A DNA stretch of 64,000 nucleotides from Pannonibacter sp. XCT-53 (GTDB taxonomy: Bacteria > Pseudomonadota > Alphaproteobacteria > Rhizobiales > Stappiaceae). The stretch lies in contig NZ_JAABLQ010000001.1 of NCBI RefSeq assembly GCF_009915765.1, positions 930,001-994,000 of the forward strand. The letters are read 5' to 3'. Positions 43,444 through 52,200 of the stretch are shown here, piece by piece. How positions within the stretch are numbered: the stretch's first letter is position 1; each line of letters starts with the position of its first letter. Both the position numbers and the translations under genes were made by a program. The notes beneath the pieces were generated by a model. The model did no database searches. It was not told the origin of the DNA and worked only from the letters and a program-made list of their open reading frames with translations.

Positions 43444-44559
43444 ATGACTGATCACACGCCTGTCGCCCCCGTCGCCCCTGTCGTGCCAGCCGGCACGGCT
43501 GCGGTCTCGGCCCCGGTCGCAGGCCTTGGCGGGGCTGAGGGGGCGGGAGCGCTCGCGGGGGCCGGATCGCTGCCGCCACTGGCCGTGGCGCTCGTCTACG
43601 AGGGCCTCAGCCTGTTCGAGTTCTCCATCTGCACCGAGATCTTCGCTGCAAAGAAGCCGGAGATCGACGGCCCCTGGTACCGGTTTGCCGCCGTTGCGGT
43701 CGAGCTGGACACCGTGTCGGCGAGCGGCGGCGTCAGCGTCCGGGCGACGGCTCCGGCGAGCCTTCTGGACGACGCGGACATCATCCTCGTGCCGGGCTGG
43801 CCGGGGCGCGATCACCGCCTGCCGGCCGGGCTGAAGCGCCAGCTTGAGCGGGCGCAGGCGCGCGGCACGCAACTCGTCACCTTCTGCAGCGGTGCGTTCC
43901 TTCTGGCCGCAGCCGGTCTTCTCGACGGGCGCCGGGCGACGACCCACTGGCGCTACATCGCGGATCTTCGCGCCGTCGCGCCGGCCTCCGAGATTGTCGA
44001 GGACGTGCTCTACGTCGAGGATGGCAACGTGCTGACGGCTGCGGGATCGGCCGCCGGCATCGACCTGTCGCTGGCTCTGGTGCGGCGCGATTTCGGCTGG
44101 CAGGCGGCCAATGCCCTGGCGCGCAGCCTCGTTGTGCCGGCACAGCGCGAAGGCGGGCAGGCCCAGTTCGTGCCGCGCCCCGTCGCCCGTCATCCGCAGG
44201 GCTCGCTGGCCCCGCTGCTCGAACGGATCGAGCGGGAGATTGACCAGGACTGGGATCTGGCGCGGCTGGCGGAGGCCGCTTGCTGCAGCCTGCGCACCCT
44301 CAACCGCCGCTTCCGCGATGCCACGGGCCTTGCGCCGCAGGACTGGCTGATCCGGGCGCGGGTGCGCCGCGCCTGCAGCCTGCTGGAGACCAGCGGCGAG
44401 GGCATCGACGCCATCGCGGCGGCCTGCGGCTTCAAGGCCCCGGAAACGTTCCGCCTGCATTTCCGCAGGATCATGACGGTGACGCCGTCCCGCTACCGCT
44501 CCGAGTTTCAGGCCGCCGCCGCTGCGGCGCCGGCCCGGCAGGCAGCCCGGAATGCCTGA
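43444..44559 (+). CDS. ftrA: GlxA/FtrA-type transcriptional regulator (DJ-1/PfpI domain plus AraC HTH)
   Basis: 371 aa. After an Ala/Val/Pro-rich leader of about 44 residues, a DJ-1/PfpI-like domain (residues about 45-210) holds the nucleophile-elbow-like FCSGAFLLAAAGLLDG and the THW motif. The C-terminal 100 residues form an AraC-type double HTH (LAEAACCSLRTLNRRFRDATG, and AIAAACGFKAPETFRLHFRR). FtrA regulators often sit divergently beside a rhodanese gene, as here, and probably control it. The leader is longer than usual; a later start is possible but no internal ATG is near. Confidence 0.88.
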   Translation: MTDHTPVAPVAPVVPAGTAAVSAPVAGLGGAEGAGALAGAGSLPPLAVALVYEGLSLFEFSICTEIFAAKKPEIDGPWYRFAAVAVELDTVSASGGVSVRATAPASLLDDADIILVPGWPGRDHRLPAGLKRQLERAQARGTQLVTFCSGAFLLAAAGLLDGRRATTHWRYIADLRAVAPASEIVEDVLYVEDGNVLTAAGSAAGIDLSLALVRRDFGWQAANALARSLVVPAQREGGQAQFVPRPVARHPQGSLAPLLERIEREIDQDWDLARLAEAACCSLRTLNRRFRDATGLAPQDWLIRARVRRACSLLETSGEGIDAIAAACGFKAPETFRLHFRRIMTVTPSRYRSEFQAAAAAAPARQAARNA

Positions 44560-44572
44560 TCCGGAAGCCCGA

Positions 44573-45301
44573 TCAGAAAGCCTGACTGCGCTCCACCAGC
44601 TCGCGGCCGTAGTCGCTTGTCAGCGCGCCGGCCTTCAGCGCCGAGACCGGGGCGACCTCTTCCAGCTTGCCATGCCGCAGCACGCCCAACCGGTCGCAGA
44701 GGAACGAGACCACCGGCAGGTCATGGGTGACGAGCAGATAGGTGAGGCCGCGCTCCGCGCGGAGCGACTTCAGCAGGTTCAGGATCTCCGCCTGCACCGA
44801 CACGTCGAGTGCCGAGGTCGGCTCGTCGAGCAGCAGCAGTTCCGGCTCCAGCATCAGCGCGCGGGCAATGGCGACGCGCTGGCGTTGGCCGCCGGAGAGC
44901 TGGTGCGGCAGGCGGAAGCGGAACTTGCGCGCCAGACCCACCGCGTCGAGCATCGACAGCACGCGCTCGTCGCGCGACCCGATGCCGTGGATGGCCAGCG
45001 GTTCGGTCAGCGCGTCATCGACGGTCTTGCGCGGATGCAGCGAGCCATAGGGGTCCTGGAACACCATCTGCACGTGGCGCATCATGGCCTTGGTGCGCTT
45101 GTGGCCCAGCGGCCTGTTGCCAAGCGCGATGCTGCCGGACCAGCTGTCGACCTGCCCGGCCAGTGCCTTCAGGATGGTGGACTTGCCCGAACCGGATTCG
45201 CCGACGAGCGCGAAGCTTTCGCCGGTGGCCACCGAGAAGCTCACGTCGCGCACCACGGCCGTGGGGCCATAGAAGACGTTCAGGCTGTCGACGTCGATCA
45301 T
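44573..45301 (-). CDS. Peptide-type ABC transporter ATPase, DppF-like
   Basis: 242-aa ATPase, last gene of the leftward operon. Walker A GESGSGKS, signature LSGGQRQRVAIARAL and Walker B LLLLDEPTSALD are all intact. It is shorter than typical DppF (about 330 aa) because the C-terminal oligopeptide extension is missing; it ends soon after LRHGKLEEVAPVSAL. The ATG overlaps the stop of the DppD-like gene. Confidence 0.93.
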   Translation of the reverse strand: MIDVDSLNVFYGPTAVVRDVSFSVATGESFALVGESGSGKSTILKALAGQVDSWSGSIALGNRPLGHKRTKAMMRHVQMVFQDPYGSLHPRKTVDDALTEPLAIHGIGSRDERVLSMLDAVGLARKFRFRLPHQLSGGQRQRVAIARALMLEPELLLLDEPTSALDVSVQAEILNLLKSLRAERGLTYLLVTHDLPVVSFLCDRLGVLRHGKLEEVAPVSALKAGALTSDYGRELVERSQAF

Positions 45302-46134
45302 GCCAGTTTCTCCAGCGCGGCGCGGTCGAGCACCGGCAGGCGCTCGCGGGTCTCGTTGAGGCGGGGCAGGGAGGCAACCAGCCCCTGCGTGTAGGGATGC
45401 TTCGCCTCGTGCAGCCTGCCGGCGGCGCATTCCTCGACGATCTGGCCGTTGAACATCACGAGGATCCGGTCGCACCAGTGCGAGACCATGTTGAGGTCGT
45501 GGCTGATCAGCATCAGGCCCATGCCGCGGCGGCGGACGAGGTCGTCCATGATTTCCAGCACCTGCGCCCGGACGGAGACGTCCAGCGCCGAGGTCGGTTC
45601 GTCGGCGATCATCAGGTCCGGCTCCAGGATCACCATCATGGCGATCATCACGCGCTGGCCCATGCCGCCCGAGACTTCGTGCGGATAGAGGTTGTAGACG
45701 CGCTCCGGATCGTTGATGCGCACGGCTTCCAGCGCGGCCAGGACCCTGGCCTTGCGCGCCCTCGCACCGATGCGGGCATGGAAGGCGAGGGCCTCGCCAA
45801 TCTGTTCGCCGATGCGCATCACCGGGTTCAGCGAGAACTTCGGATCCTGCATCACCATCGACATGCGCGCGCCGCGCAGGCGCCGGTAGCCGGCCTCGTC
45901 GGTCTTGGTGAGGTCGATGCCGTCGAACATCATCCGGTCGGCCGTGACCCGTCCCGGCTTGCCGATCAGGCCCATGACGGAGCGCCCGGTCATGGACTTG
46001 CCGGAGCCGGATTCACCCACGATGCCCAGACGTTCGCGGCCGAGCGAGAAGCTGATGCCCTTGACCACCTCGACCTCGCCCCGTTCGGTCGGGAAGCGGA
46101 CCTTGAGGTTCTGCACCTCGAGAAGCGTGCTCAT
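45298..46134 (-). CDS. Peptide-type ABC transporter ATPase, DppD-like
   Basis: 278-aa ATPase. Walker A is GESGSGKS, the signature VSGGMGQRVMIAMM (Gly replaces the more common Arg after Met), and Walker B LMIADEPTSALD. The C-terminal part carries the KHPYTQGLVASLPRL motif but the region is short, so the usual cysteine-rich iron-sulfur extension of longer DppD proteins is absent. Start ATG 46134 lies 10 nt after the permease stop. Confidence 0.94.
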   Translation of the reverse strand: MSTLLEVQNLKVRFPTERGEVEVVKGISFSLGRERLGIVGESGSGKSMTGRSVMGLIGKPGRVTADRMMFDGIDLTKTDEAGYRRLRGARMSMVMQDPKFSLNPVMRIGEQIGEALAFHARIGARARKARVLAALEAVRINDPERVYNLYPHEVSGGMGQRVMIAMMVILEPDLMIADEPTSALDVSVRAQVLEIMDDLVRRRGMGLMLISHDLNMVSHWCDRILVMFNGQIVEECAAGRLHEAKHPYTQGLVASLPRLNETRERLPVLDRAALEKLA

Positions 46135-46144
46135 GACTGGTCCC

Positions 46145-47047
46145 TCACTTCGACCGCTGACGCGGATCAAGCACGTCGCGCAGGCCATCGCCGAAGAGGC
46201 AGAAGCCGAGGCTGACGATGACGATGGCAAAGCCCGGCATGGTGGCGACCCACCACTGGTCCAGGATGAAGGCGCGGCCGCGCGAGATCATCGCCCCCCA
46301 TTCCGGCAGCGGCGGCTGGGCGCCAAGCCCCAGGAAGCCGAGGCCGGCGGCGGTCAGGATGATGCCGGCCATGTCCAGCGTGACGCGGACGATGGTGGAG
46401 GACATGCACAGCGGCAGGATGTGGCGCAGGATGATGCGGGCATGGCTTGCCCCCTGCATCCGGACAGCCGCGATGAACTCGGCCTTGCGCACGGTCAGCG
46501 TCTCGGCCCGGGCCAGACGGGCGTAGACCGGCCAGGCGGTGATGGCGATGGCAATGACCGCGTTCTCGATGCCGGGTCCAAGCGCGGCGACGAAGGCAAG
46601 CGCCAGGATCAGGCGGGGCATCGACAGGAAGATGTCGGTGATGCCCATGACGATCCGGTCGACGACCCCGCCGAAATAGCCGGAGATCGCGCCGATCACC
46701 AGCCCGAGCGGCGCGGCGATGATGGCCACCAGCAGCACGATGAACAGCGTGATGCGGGCGCCGTAGATGACGCGGCTGAAAATGTCGCGGCCGAGTTCGT
46801 CGGTGCCCATCCAGTGTTCGGCCGACGGCGGCAGCAGGCGCGCGGTCAGCTGGCCCTCGATCGGGTTGTAGGGGGCGATCCAGGGGGCAAAGGCCGCCGT
46901 CAGCAACAGGCCGATGATGATCACCAGGCCGACGACGGTGAGCGGATTGCGCAGCAGCGCGCGCAGGGTGCGGTAGCCCTGGCCCAGCTGGGCCTGCAGG
47001 CGGGTGGCTGGCGTTTCGTCCAGCAGCCAGTCGCGGGTCGAGCTCAT
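46145..47047 (-). CDS. Peptide-type ABC transporter permease, DppC-like
   Basis: 300-aa inner-membrane permease: N-terminal helix (LTVVGLVIIIGLLLTAAFAPW), the GTDELGRDIFSRVIYGARI motif, and five further helices with the ATPase-contact loop EFIAAVRMQGASHARI. It overlaps the DppB-like gene by 4 nt. Confidence 0.94.
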   Translation of the reverse strand: MSSTRDWLLDETPATRLQAQLGQGYRTLRALLRNPLTVVGLVIIIGLLLTAAFAPWIAPYNPIEGQLTARLLPPSAEHWMGTDELGRDIFSRVIYGARITLFIVLLVAIIAAPLGLVIGAISGYFGGVVDRIVMGITDIFLSMPRLILALAFVAALGPGIENAVIAIAITAWPVYARLARAETLTVRKAEFIAAVRMQGASHARIILRHILPLCMSSTIVRVTLDMAGIILTAAGLGFLGLGAQPPLPEWGAMISRGRAFILDQWWVATMPGFAIVIVSLGFCLFGDGLRDVLDPRQRSK

Positions 47048-48117
47048 GCGCGGGCCCTCGGATCCAGAAGAAGATACAGCGCATCAGACAGCTTGTTGAT
47101 GCAGATGAAGACGGCACCGATCACCAGCGTCGCGCCCAGCACCGCGTTCATGTCGGCGTTGAGAAGGGCGTTGGTGAGGTAGTTGCCGATGCCGGGCCAG
47201 GAGAACACGGTCTCGATCATCACCGAGCCTTCAAGAAGACCGGCATAGGACAGGCCGATCACGGTGATGAGCTGCACGCGGATCGGCCGGAAGGCATGGC
47301 GCCAGATCACGACCCATTCGGGCGCGCCCTTGACCCGGGCGGTGGTGATGAATTCCTGCCCCAGCTGCTCCAGCATGAAGGAGCGGGTCATGCGGGCGAT
47401 GTAGGCCAGCGCGAAGAAGCCCAGGATCGTGGCCGGCAGGATGATGTGGGCAAAGGCGCTCCTGAAGCTGTCCATGTCGCCGTCGATCAGGCTGTCGACC
47501 AGCAGCAGGCCGGTATGCGGCGTGACGAGGCCGTCGAGGAAGATGTCGATGCGTCCCGGTCCGCCGACCCACTGCAGCTTGGCATAGAACAGCACCAGCC
47601 CGACAAGGCCGAGCCAGAAGGCCGGGATGGCATAGCCTGCGAGGCCGATGACGCGGATGATCTGGTCGATCACGCTGCCCTGACGGGCCGCGGCCCAGAC
47701 ACCGAGCGGCACGCCGATCACGACGCCGATGATGATGCCGAGGGTCGCCATCTCGAAGGTGGCCGGGAACACCCGGGCAAGATCCTCGATCACCGGGTTG
47801 GAGGTCATCACGGCCTTGCCGAGGTCGCCCTGGAGGACGTCGCCGACATAGCGGGCAAACTGGATCGGCAGCGGGTCATCGAGGCCCATCTGCTGGCGGA
47901 CCGCGTCATAGACTTCCTTCGGCGCCCGGTCGCCGACAACGGCCAGAACCGGGTCGATCGGGACCACGCGGCCGATGACGAAGGTGATCGCGAGCAGGCC
48001 GAGGAAGGTCAGCGCGATCGTGGCCACGAACCACAGGATGGTCCGGACTGCGGGCAGGATGCGGGCAAGAAGGGCGGCTACGGCGCCCCGGCTGCCGGTC
48101 AGGGTGGCGTTGCTCAC
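47044..48117 (-). CDS. Peptide-type ABC transporter permease, DppB-like
   Basis: 357-aa permease with GTG start (48117) after CAAGGAAAACTCC. The N-terminal helix is preceded by about 25 extra residues; then FVIGRVVPIDPV, YVGDVLQGDLGKAV and the EAA loop EFITTARVKGAPEW follow. It is first gene of the dppBCDF-like operon, divergent from the XRE-cupin gene across an 80-bp control region; the matching binding protein is on the other side, at 48869. Confidence 0.93.
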   Translation of the reverse strand: MSNATLTGSRGAVAALLARILPAVRTILWFVATIALTFLGLLAITFVIGRVVPIDPVLAVVGDRAPKEVYDAVRQQMGLDDPLPIQFARYVGDVLQGDLGKAVMTSNPVIEDLARVFPATFEMATLGIIIGVVIGVPLGVWAAARQGSVIDQIIRVIGLAGYAIPAFWLGLVGLVLFYAKLQWVGGPGRIDIFLDGLVTPHTGLLLVDSLIDGDMDSFRSAFAHIILPATILGFFALAYIARMTRSFMLEQLGQEFITTARVKGAPEWVVIWRHAFRPIRVQLITVIGLSYAGLLEGSVMIETVFSWPGIGNYLTNALLNADMNAVLGATLVIGAVFICINKLSDALYLLLDPRARA

Positions 48118-48144
48118 GGAGTTTTCCTTGCCAGTTAAACTTCT

Positions 48145-48188
48145 TTTGACTTACCAAAATTTTTTTACTACCGTCAAAGAAATTTTGG
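48145..48188. promoter_or_regulatory. Face-to-face divergent promoters with two nested inverted repeats
   Basis: AT-rich 80-bp gap. Outer repeat: TTTGAC (48145-48150) and GTCAAA (48173-48178). Second repeat: CCAAAATTT (48154-48162) and AAATTTTGG (48180-48188), 17 nt apart. On the plus strand TTGACT (48146-48151), 17 nt, TACCGT (48169-48174) is a good promoter; on the minus strand TTGACG (48177-48172), 18 nt, TAAGTC. The -35 boxes are part of the repeats, so the promoters overlap and one bound regulator, probably the XRE-cupin protein, would block both. Confidence 0.68.
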
Positions 48189-48197
48189 AGGCCGCGG

Positions 48198-48818
48198 ATG
48201 AGCAAAGCCCTGAAAGACGCCGAGGAGACGCAGGCCGCCGTGCCGCTGGCGGCGACGCCGCATTTTGGCGGCCGCATCCGGGAGCTGCGCCGCAAGGGGG
48301 ATCTGACCCTGCAGCAGCTGGCGGACCAGGCCGGCATTTCGGTCGGCTTCCTGTCCCAGGTCGAGCGGGGCAAGGCGACGCCGTCGCTTGGCACCCTGGC
48401 GGCCATTGCGGATGCGCTCGGGGTCGAGATCGACTGGTTCGTGGCCACGCCGAAGCCGGCCGACAGCGTCACCCGGGCCGGCGAGCGGGAGCTGTTTTCC
48501 CTCGGGGACGGGTCGCTCTCCTACGAGCGGCTGAACACGGTGCTGCCAGGGGGGACGCTGTCTTCCGTCATCGTGCACATTCCCGTCGGCTATTCGTCGG
48601 AACTGACGGCGCACACGGGCGAGGAGCTCATCGTCGTGCTCGAGGGCACCCTGCGCCAGACGCTCGGGGAATCCATCTTCACGCTCAACGCCGGCGACAG
48701 TTTCCACTTCATGGGCGATACGCCCCACTCCTTTGCCAATGTCGGGGACCGTCCCGTCCGTCTGCTCTGGACGGGCAACACGCCCCGCCTCATTGGCCGA
48801 ACCCCCGAACAGCCGTAG
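48198..48818 (+). CDS. XRE-family regulator with C-terminal cupin domain
   Basis: 206 aa. The HTH_3 domain spans about residues 24-80 (IRELRRKGDLTLQQLADQAG, ISVGFLSQVERGKATPSLGTL), and a cupin_2 sensing domain follows (AHTGEELIVVLEGTL, LNAGDSFHFMGDTPHSFAN). This architecture is common in local repressors of amine, amino-acid and peptide catabolism, such as PuuR. A GGAGG site lies 6 nt before the ATG. It heads the rightward run with the binding protein, GAF and peptidase genes, and faces dppBCDF. Confidence 0.92.
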   Translation: MSKALKDAEETQAAVPLAATPHFGGRIRELRRKGDLTLQQLADQAGISVGFLSQVERGKATPSLGTLAAIADALGVEIDWFVATPKPADSVTRAGERELFSLGDGSLSYERLNTVLPGGTLSSVIVHIPVGYSSELTAHTGEELIVVLEGTLRQTLGESIFTLNAGDSFHFMGDTPHSFANVGDRPVRLLWTGNTPRLIGRTPEQP

Positions 48819-48868
48819 CGGGGCAAGCCTGCGGCCAAGATCAACCGACTTTCTTTCAGGAGAGGACA

Positions 48869-50473
48869 ATGAAGCTTTTCAGAACCGCGCTCGCCGCCGG
48901 TCTGTTGTCGCTGACGGCCCTGACCACGCTGACCGCGCTGCCGGCCCAGTCCGCAACGCCGGCCACCGCGCTGGTCGTGGCCCAGAACATCGATGACATT
49001 GTCACCATCGACCCGGCGACCGCCTACGAGTTCTCCTCGGGCGAATATGTCGTCAACGTCTACAACCAGCTCGTCCATTACGATGCGGCCGACACGACGC
49101 AGCTGACCCCGGGTCTGGCCACCGACTGGACCATCGACGCCGACAACAAGACCATCGTCTTCACCCTGCGCGAGGGCGTGAAGTTCCACTCCGGCAACCC
49201 GCTGCGCGGTGCCGATGTGGTCGGCTCCTGGAAGCGCGTGCTCGTCCTCAACAAGGCTCCGGCCTTCATCCTGGCCAACCTTGGCTGGACCCCGGATAAC
49301 ATCGAGCAGATGGTCACCGTGGACGGCAACAAGGTCACGGTGCGCTATGCCGGCGACTTCTCGCCGCTCTTCGTCCTGAACGTCCTTGCCGCCCGCGTCG
49401 CCTCCGTCGTCGACATGGAGACGGTCATGGCGAACCAGGAAAACGGGGACCTCGGCAATGCCTGGCTGAACAAGAACTCGGCCGGCACCGGTCCGTTCAA
49501 GCTGCGCGCCTACAAGCCGTCCGAGATGCTGTCGCTGGAAGCCAACCCGGATTACTGGGACGGCGCGCCGGCCATGAAGCAGGTCGTCATCCGCCACGTC
49601 GCCGAAGCCGCAACCCAGCGTCTGCTGCTGGAGTCCGGCGACGTCGACATGGCCAAGAACCTGACCCCGGACCAGGTCTCGGGCCTGGCCGAGAAGCAGG
49701 GCGTCAAGATCGAGACCTATCCGCAGGCGGCCGTCCACTGGTTCTCGTTCAACCAGAAGACCGAAGCCCTGACCAACAAGGCGCTGTGGGAAGCCGCACG
49801 CTATCTCGTCGACTATGACGGCATGGCAAGCACCTTCCTGAAGGGCCAGATGAAGGTCCACCAGGCGTTCTGGCCGGAAGGGTTCCCGGGCGCTCTGACC
49901 GAGAAGCCGTTCAAGTACGACCTTGAAAAGGCAAAGAAGATCCTGGCTGACGGTGGCGTCCAGCTGCCGCTGACGATCCAGCTCGACGTGATCAACTCGA
50001 GCCCGTTCACCGACATCGCGCAGGCGCTGCAGGCGTCCTTCGCGCCGGCCGGCATCAACTTCGAGATCATCCCGGGCACCGGCGCCCAGGTGATCACCAA
50101 GTACCGCGCCCGCACCCACCAGGGCATGCTGCTCTACTGGGGTCCGGACTTCATGGATCCGCATTCCAACGCCAAGGCCTTCGCCTACAACGCCAACAAT
50201 GCGGACGACAAGTACGCCTCCACGACGACCTGGCGCAACGCCTGGATGCCGCCGAAGGAGATCAACGAGAAGACCATGGCCGCGCTGACCGAGAAGTCGC
50301 CGGAACAGCGTCTCCTCATGTATGTCGAGCTGCAGCAGGCCATGCAGGCCGAAGCCCCGTTCGTCATCATGTTCCAGGCGGTCAAGCAGGTCGCCATGGC
50401 CGAGAAGGTCCAGGGCTACGTCAACGGCGCGACCTCCGACTTCGTTTTCTATCGTCTCGTCTCCAAGAACTAA
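48869..50473 (+). CDS. ABC transporter substrate-binding protein, family 5 (DppA/OppA type)
   Basis: 534-aa periplasmic receptor with a Sec signal peptide (KLFRTALAAGLLSLTALTTL, cleavage near AQSA). The family-5 blocks include LTPGLATDWTIDADNKTIVF, REGVKFHSGNPLRGADVV and NPDYWDGAPAMKQV. CAGGAGAGGAC gives a strong ribosome site. It is the partner of dppBCDF across the divergent promoter. The downstream Xaa-Pro-type peptidase suggests the ligand is a peptide or a peptide-like amide. Confidence 0.94.
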   Translation: MKLFRTALAAGLLSLTALTTLTALPAQSATPATALVVAQNIDDIVTIDPATAYEFSSGEYVVNVYNQLVHYDAADTTQLTPGLATDWTIDADNKTIVFTLREGVKFHSGNPLRGADVVGSWKRVLVLNKAPAFILANLGWTPDNIEQMVTVDGNKVTVRYAGDFSPLFVLNVLAARVASVVDMETVMANQENGDLGNAWLNKNSAGTGPFKLRAYKPSEMLSLEANPDYWDGAPAMKQVVIRHVAEAATQRLLLESGDVDMAKNLTPDQVSGLAEKQGVKIETYPQAAVHWFSFNQKTEALTNKALWEAARYLVDYDGMASTFLKGQMKVHQAFWPEGFPGALTEKPFKYDLEKAKKILADGGVQLPLTIQLDVINSSPFTDIAQALQASFAPAGINFEIIPGTGAQVITKYRARTHQGMLLYWGPDFMDPHSNAKAFAYNANNADDKYASTTTWRNAWMPPKEINEKTMAALTEKSPEQRLLMYVELQQAMQAEAPFVIMFQAVKQVAMAEKVQGYVNGATSDFVFYRLVSKN

Positions 50474-50496
50474 GCACAGCCCCATGACGAGACCAC

Positions 50497-50523
50497 CCGG
50501 AGGGCGGCCCTGCCGCCCTCCGG
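50497..50523 (+). promoter_or_regulatory. GC-rich stem-loop after the dppA-like gene
   Basis: Perfect 12-bp stem CCGGAGGGCGGC / GCCGCCCTCCGG with a 3-nt loop, 24 nt after the binding-protein stop, followed by TCCTTTC. It may terminate part of the transcripts and leave lower expression of the GAF and peptidase genes. Confidence 0.75.
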
Positions 50524-50577
50524 TCCTTTCCCGCCCCCCACGCCCCCCCAATGCCCCCCATGCCCCGGACACTGACC

Positions 50578-51036
50578 ATGATCACGTCCCCCGATACCGT
50601 TTTTGCAGCCTTGCACGAGGCTGCCCGCACCGCCGTGGGCGCCCGCCTGTTCACCGTCACCGTTCTGGACCGCAAGGCCGGCCTCAGCCGCCGCGCCTAC
50701 ACGTCCCACCCGGCCGACTACCCGACGTCCGGCACCAAGCCCATGCGGTCCGATGGCTGGACCGACATCGTCATCGACCAGGGCAAGAGCTTCGTCGCCA
50801 ACACGACGCCGGACTTCGCGATCTATTTCTTCGATCACGCCCTCATCAACCAGCTTGGCTGTCACTCGGCCATGAACATTCCGGTCTCTGACGGCGAGAA
50901 GGTCGTCGGCACCGTCAACATCCTGGACGTTGAGGGTCATTTCACCCCCGAGCGGGTGGCCAAGCTGGAGGCACTTGTCGCCGAGCATCGCGCGACGCTT
51001 CTGGAGGCCATGGCCCGCGTGCCGATGGAGGCCTGA
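50578..51036 (+). CDS. Stand-alone GAF-domain protein
   Basis: 152 aa consisting of one GAF fold: the helix TVFAALHEAARTAVGARLF, the strand pair TVTVLDRKAGLSRRAYTSHP, and the core CHSAMNIPVSDGEKVVGTVNILD. It has a Cys in the position after GCHSAMNIP, but not the cysteine set of free-methionine sulfoxide reductases. It has no output domain, so it could be a small-molecule-binding adaptor or an enzyme-like GAF. The ribosome site is weak; the stop is directly followed by the peptidase ATG, which means tight coupling. Confidence 0.8.
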   Translation: MITSPDTVFAALHEAARTAVGARLFTVTVLDRKAGLSRRAYTSHPADYPTSGTKPMRSDGWTDIVIDQGKSFVANTTPDFAIYFFDHALINQLGCHSAMNIPVSDGEKVVGTVNILDVEGHFTPERVAKLEALVAEHRATLLEAMARVPMEA

Positions 51037-52143
51037 ATGGCGCATGATGCAGTCAAGCCCGAGGTTGCCGAGCGCCTGGCGCGCCTGCGCAGCCGCATGG
51101 CGGCAACCAACACGGATCTCGTCGCGCTGGCGCCGGGGGCCCATCTGCGCTGGCTGCTGGGCTTCGCCCCGGCGGCGGACGAGCGCGCCTCGCTCTGCCT
51201 GATTGGCCAGGACGAGGCCTGCTTCCTCATGCCGGCCCTCAATGCCGACGACAGCCGCCAGCACACCGACCTGCCGTTCTTCGAGTGGAAGGACGAGACC
51301 GGTCCGGCCAAGGCGTTCGCCGATGCGCTGACCTTCGCAGCCCCCAGGGCGCGGCGCTTTGCCCTTGACGAGACCATGCGCGCCGACCACGCGCTCATGC
51401 TGACCGATGCGCTTGCCGGCTGCGCCCGCAGCTTTGCCTCTGACACCGTCGGGGCGCTGCGCATGATCAAGAGCGCGGACGAGATCGCGCGCCTGCGCGA
51501 CAACGCCCGCATTGCCGATCTCGCCCAGGTGGCGGTGCGCGCGGCGCTGGCCGAAGGAATGAGCGAGACCGATCTCGCCCGTGTGGTGCAGGAAGCCTTT
51601 GCCGCGGAAGGGGCAAAGCCCACCTTCGCCATCCTCGCCTTCGGACCCAACAGCGCCTATCCGCATCATCACACCGGCGCAACCCGGCTGACGCGGGGCG
51701 ACGTGGTGCTGGTCGACATCGGCGGTCTCAAGGACGGCTACAATTCCGACATCACGCGCATGGCGAGCTTCGGCGAGCCGCCGGCCGGCTACCGGGATGT
51801 GCACTGGGTGGTCGATGCCGCCGTGCGCGCTGCCATGGCCGCAGCCCGTCCGGGCGTGCAGGCGCGCAGCGTCGATCTTGCCGCCCGCCAGGTGATCAGC
51901 GATGCCGGCTATGGCGCCTATTTCACCCACCGCACGGGCCATGGCCTCGGCACCGAGGTGCACGAGCAGCCCTACATCACCAGCGCCAATGATCTGGTGC
52001 TGGAGGAGGGCATGGTCTTTACCATCGAGCCGGGCATCTACCTGCCGGGCCGCTTCGGCATCCGCCTCGAGGAAGTCGCCGTGGTGACCGCCACCGGCTG
52101 CGAGATCCTGTCTGGACTGAGCCGGGATCTCGCCGTGGTGTGA
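51037..52143 (+). CDS. M24-family Xaa-Pro dipeptidase-like metallopeptidase
   Basis: 368 aa with an N-terminal creatinase-like domain (about 1-140) and a catalytic pita-bread domain. The five metal ligands appear intact: Asp in VDIGG, Asp in NSDITR, His in HRTGHGLG, Glu in TIEPGIY and Glu in RLEEVAVV. PHHHTGATRL is the usual substrate-side His block. It is the last gene of the binding protein-GAF-peptidase series and ends at a bidirectional terminator. The likely job is cleaving the imported peptide or amide in the cytoplasm. Confidence 0.9.
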   Translation: MAHDAVKPEVAERLARLRSRMAATNTDLVALAPGAHLRWLLGFAPAADERASLCLIGQDEACFLMPALNADDSRQHTDLPFFEWKDETGPAKAFADALTFAAPRARRFALDETMRADHALMLTDALAGCARSFASDTVGALRMIKSADEIARLRDNARIADLAQVAVRAALAEGMSETDLARVVQEAFAAEGAKPTFAILAFGPNSAYPHHHTGATRLTRGDVVLVDIGGLKDGYNSDITRMASFGEPPAGYRDVHWVVDAAVRAAMAAARPGVQARSVDLAARQVISDAGYGAYFTHRTGHGLGTEVHEQPYITSANDLVLEEGMVFTIEPGIYLPGRFGIRLEEVAVVTATGCEILSGLSRDLAVV

Positions 52144-52167
52144 TCGATCAAGAAGAGTACCGACACC

Positions 52168-52200
52168 AAAATGGCCCGGTGCAAACCGGGCCATTTTTTT
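52168..52200. terminator. Bidirectional intrinsic terminator
   Basis: Stem AAAATGGCCCGG (52168-52179) / CCGGGCCATTTT (52186-52197) with a 6-nt loop; seven Ts on the plus strand and the complementary run on the minus strand allow use in both directions. It lies between the M24 peptidase gene and the convergent YeiH-like gene, whose TAA overlaps it. Confidence 0.95.
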
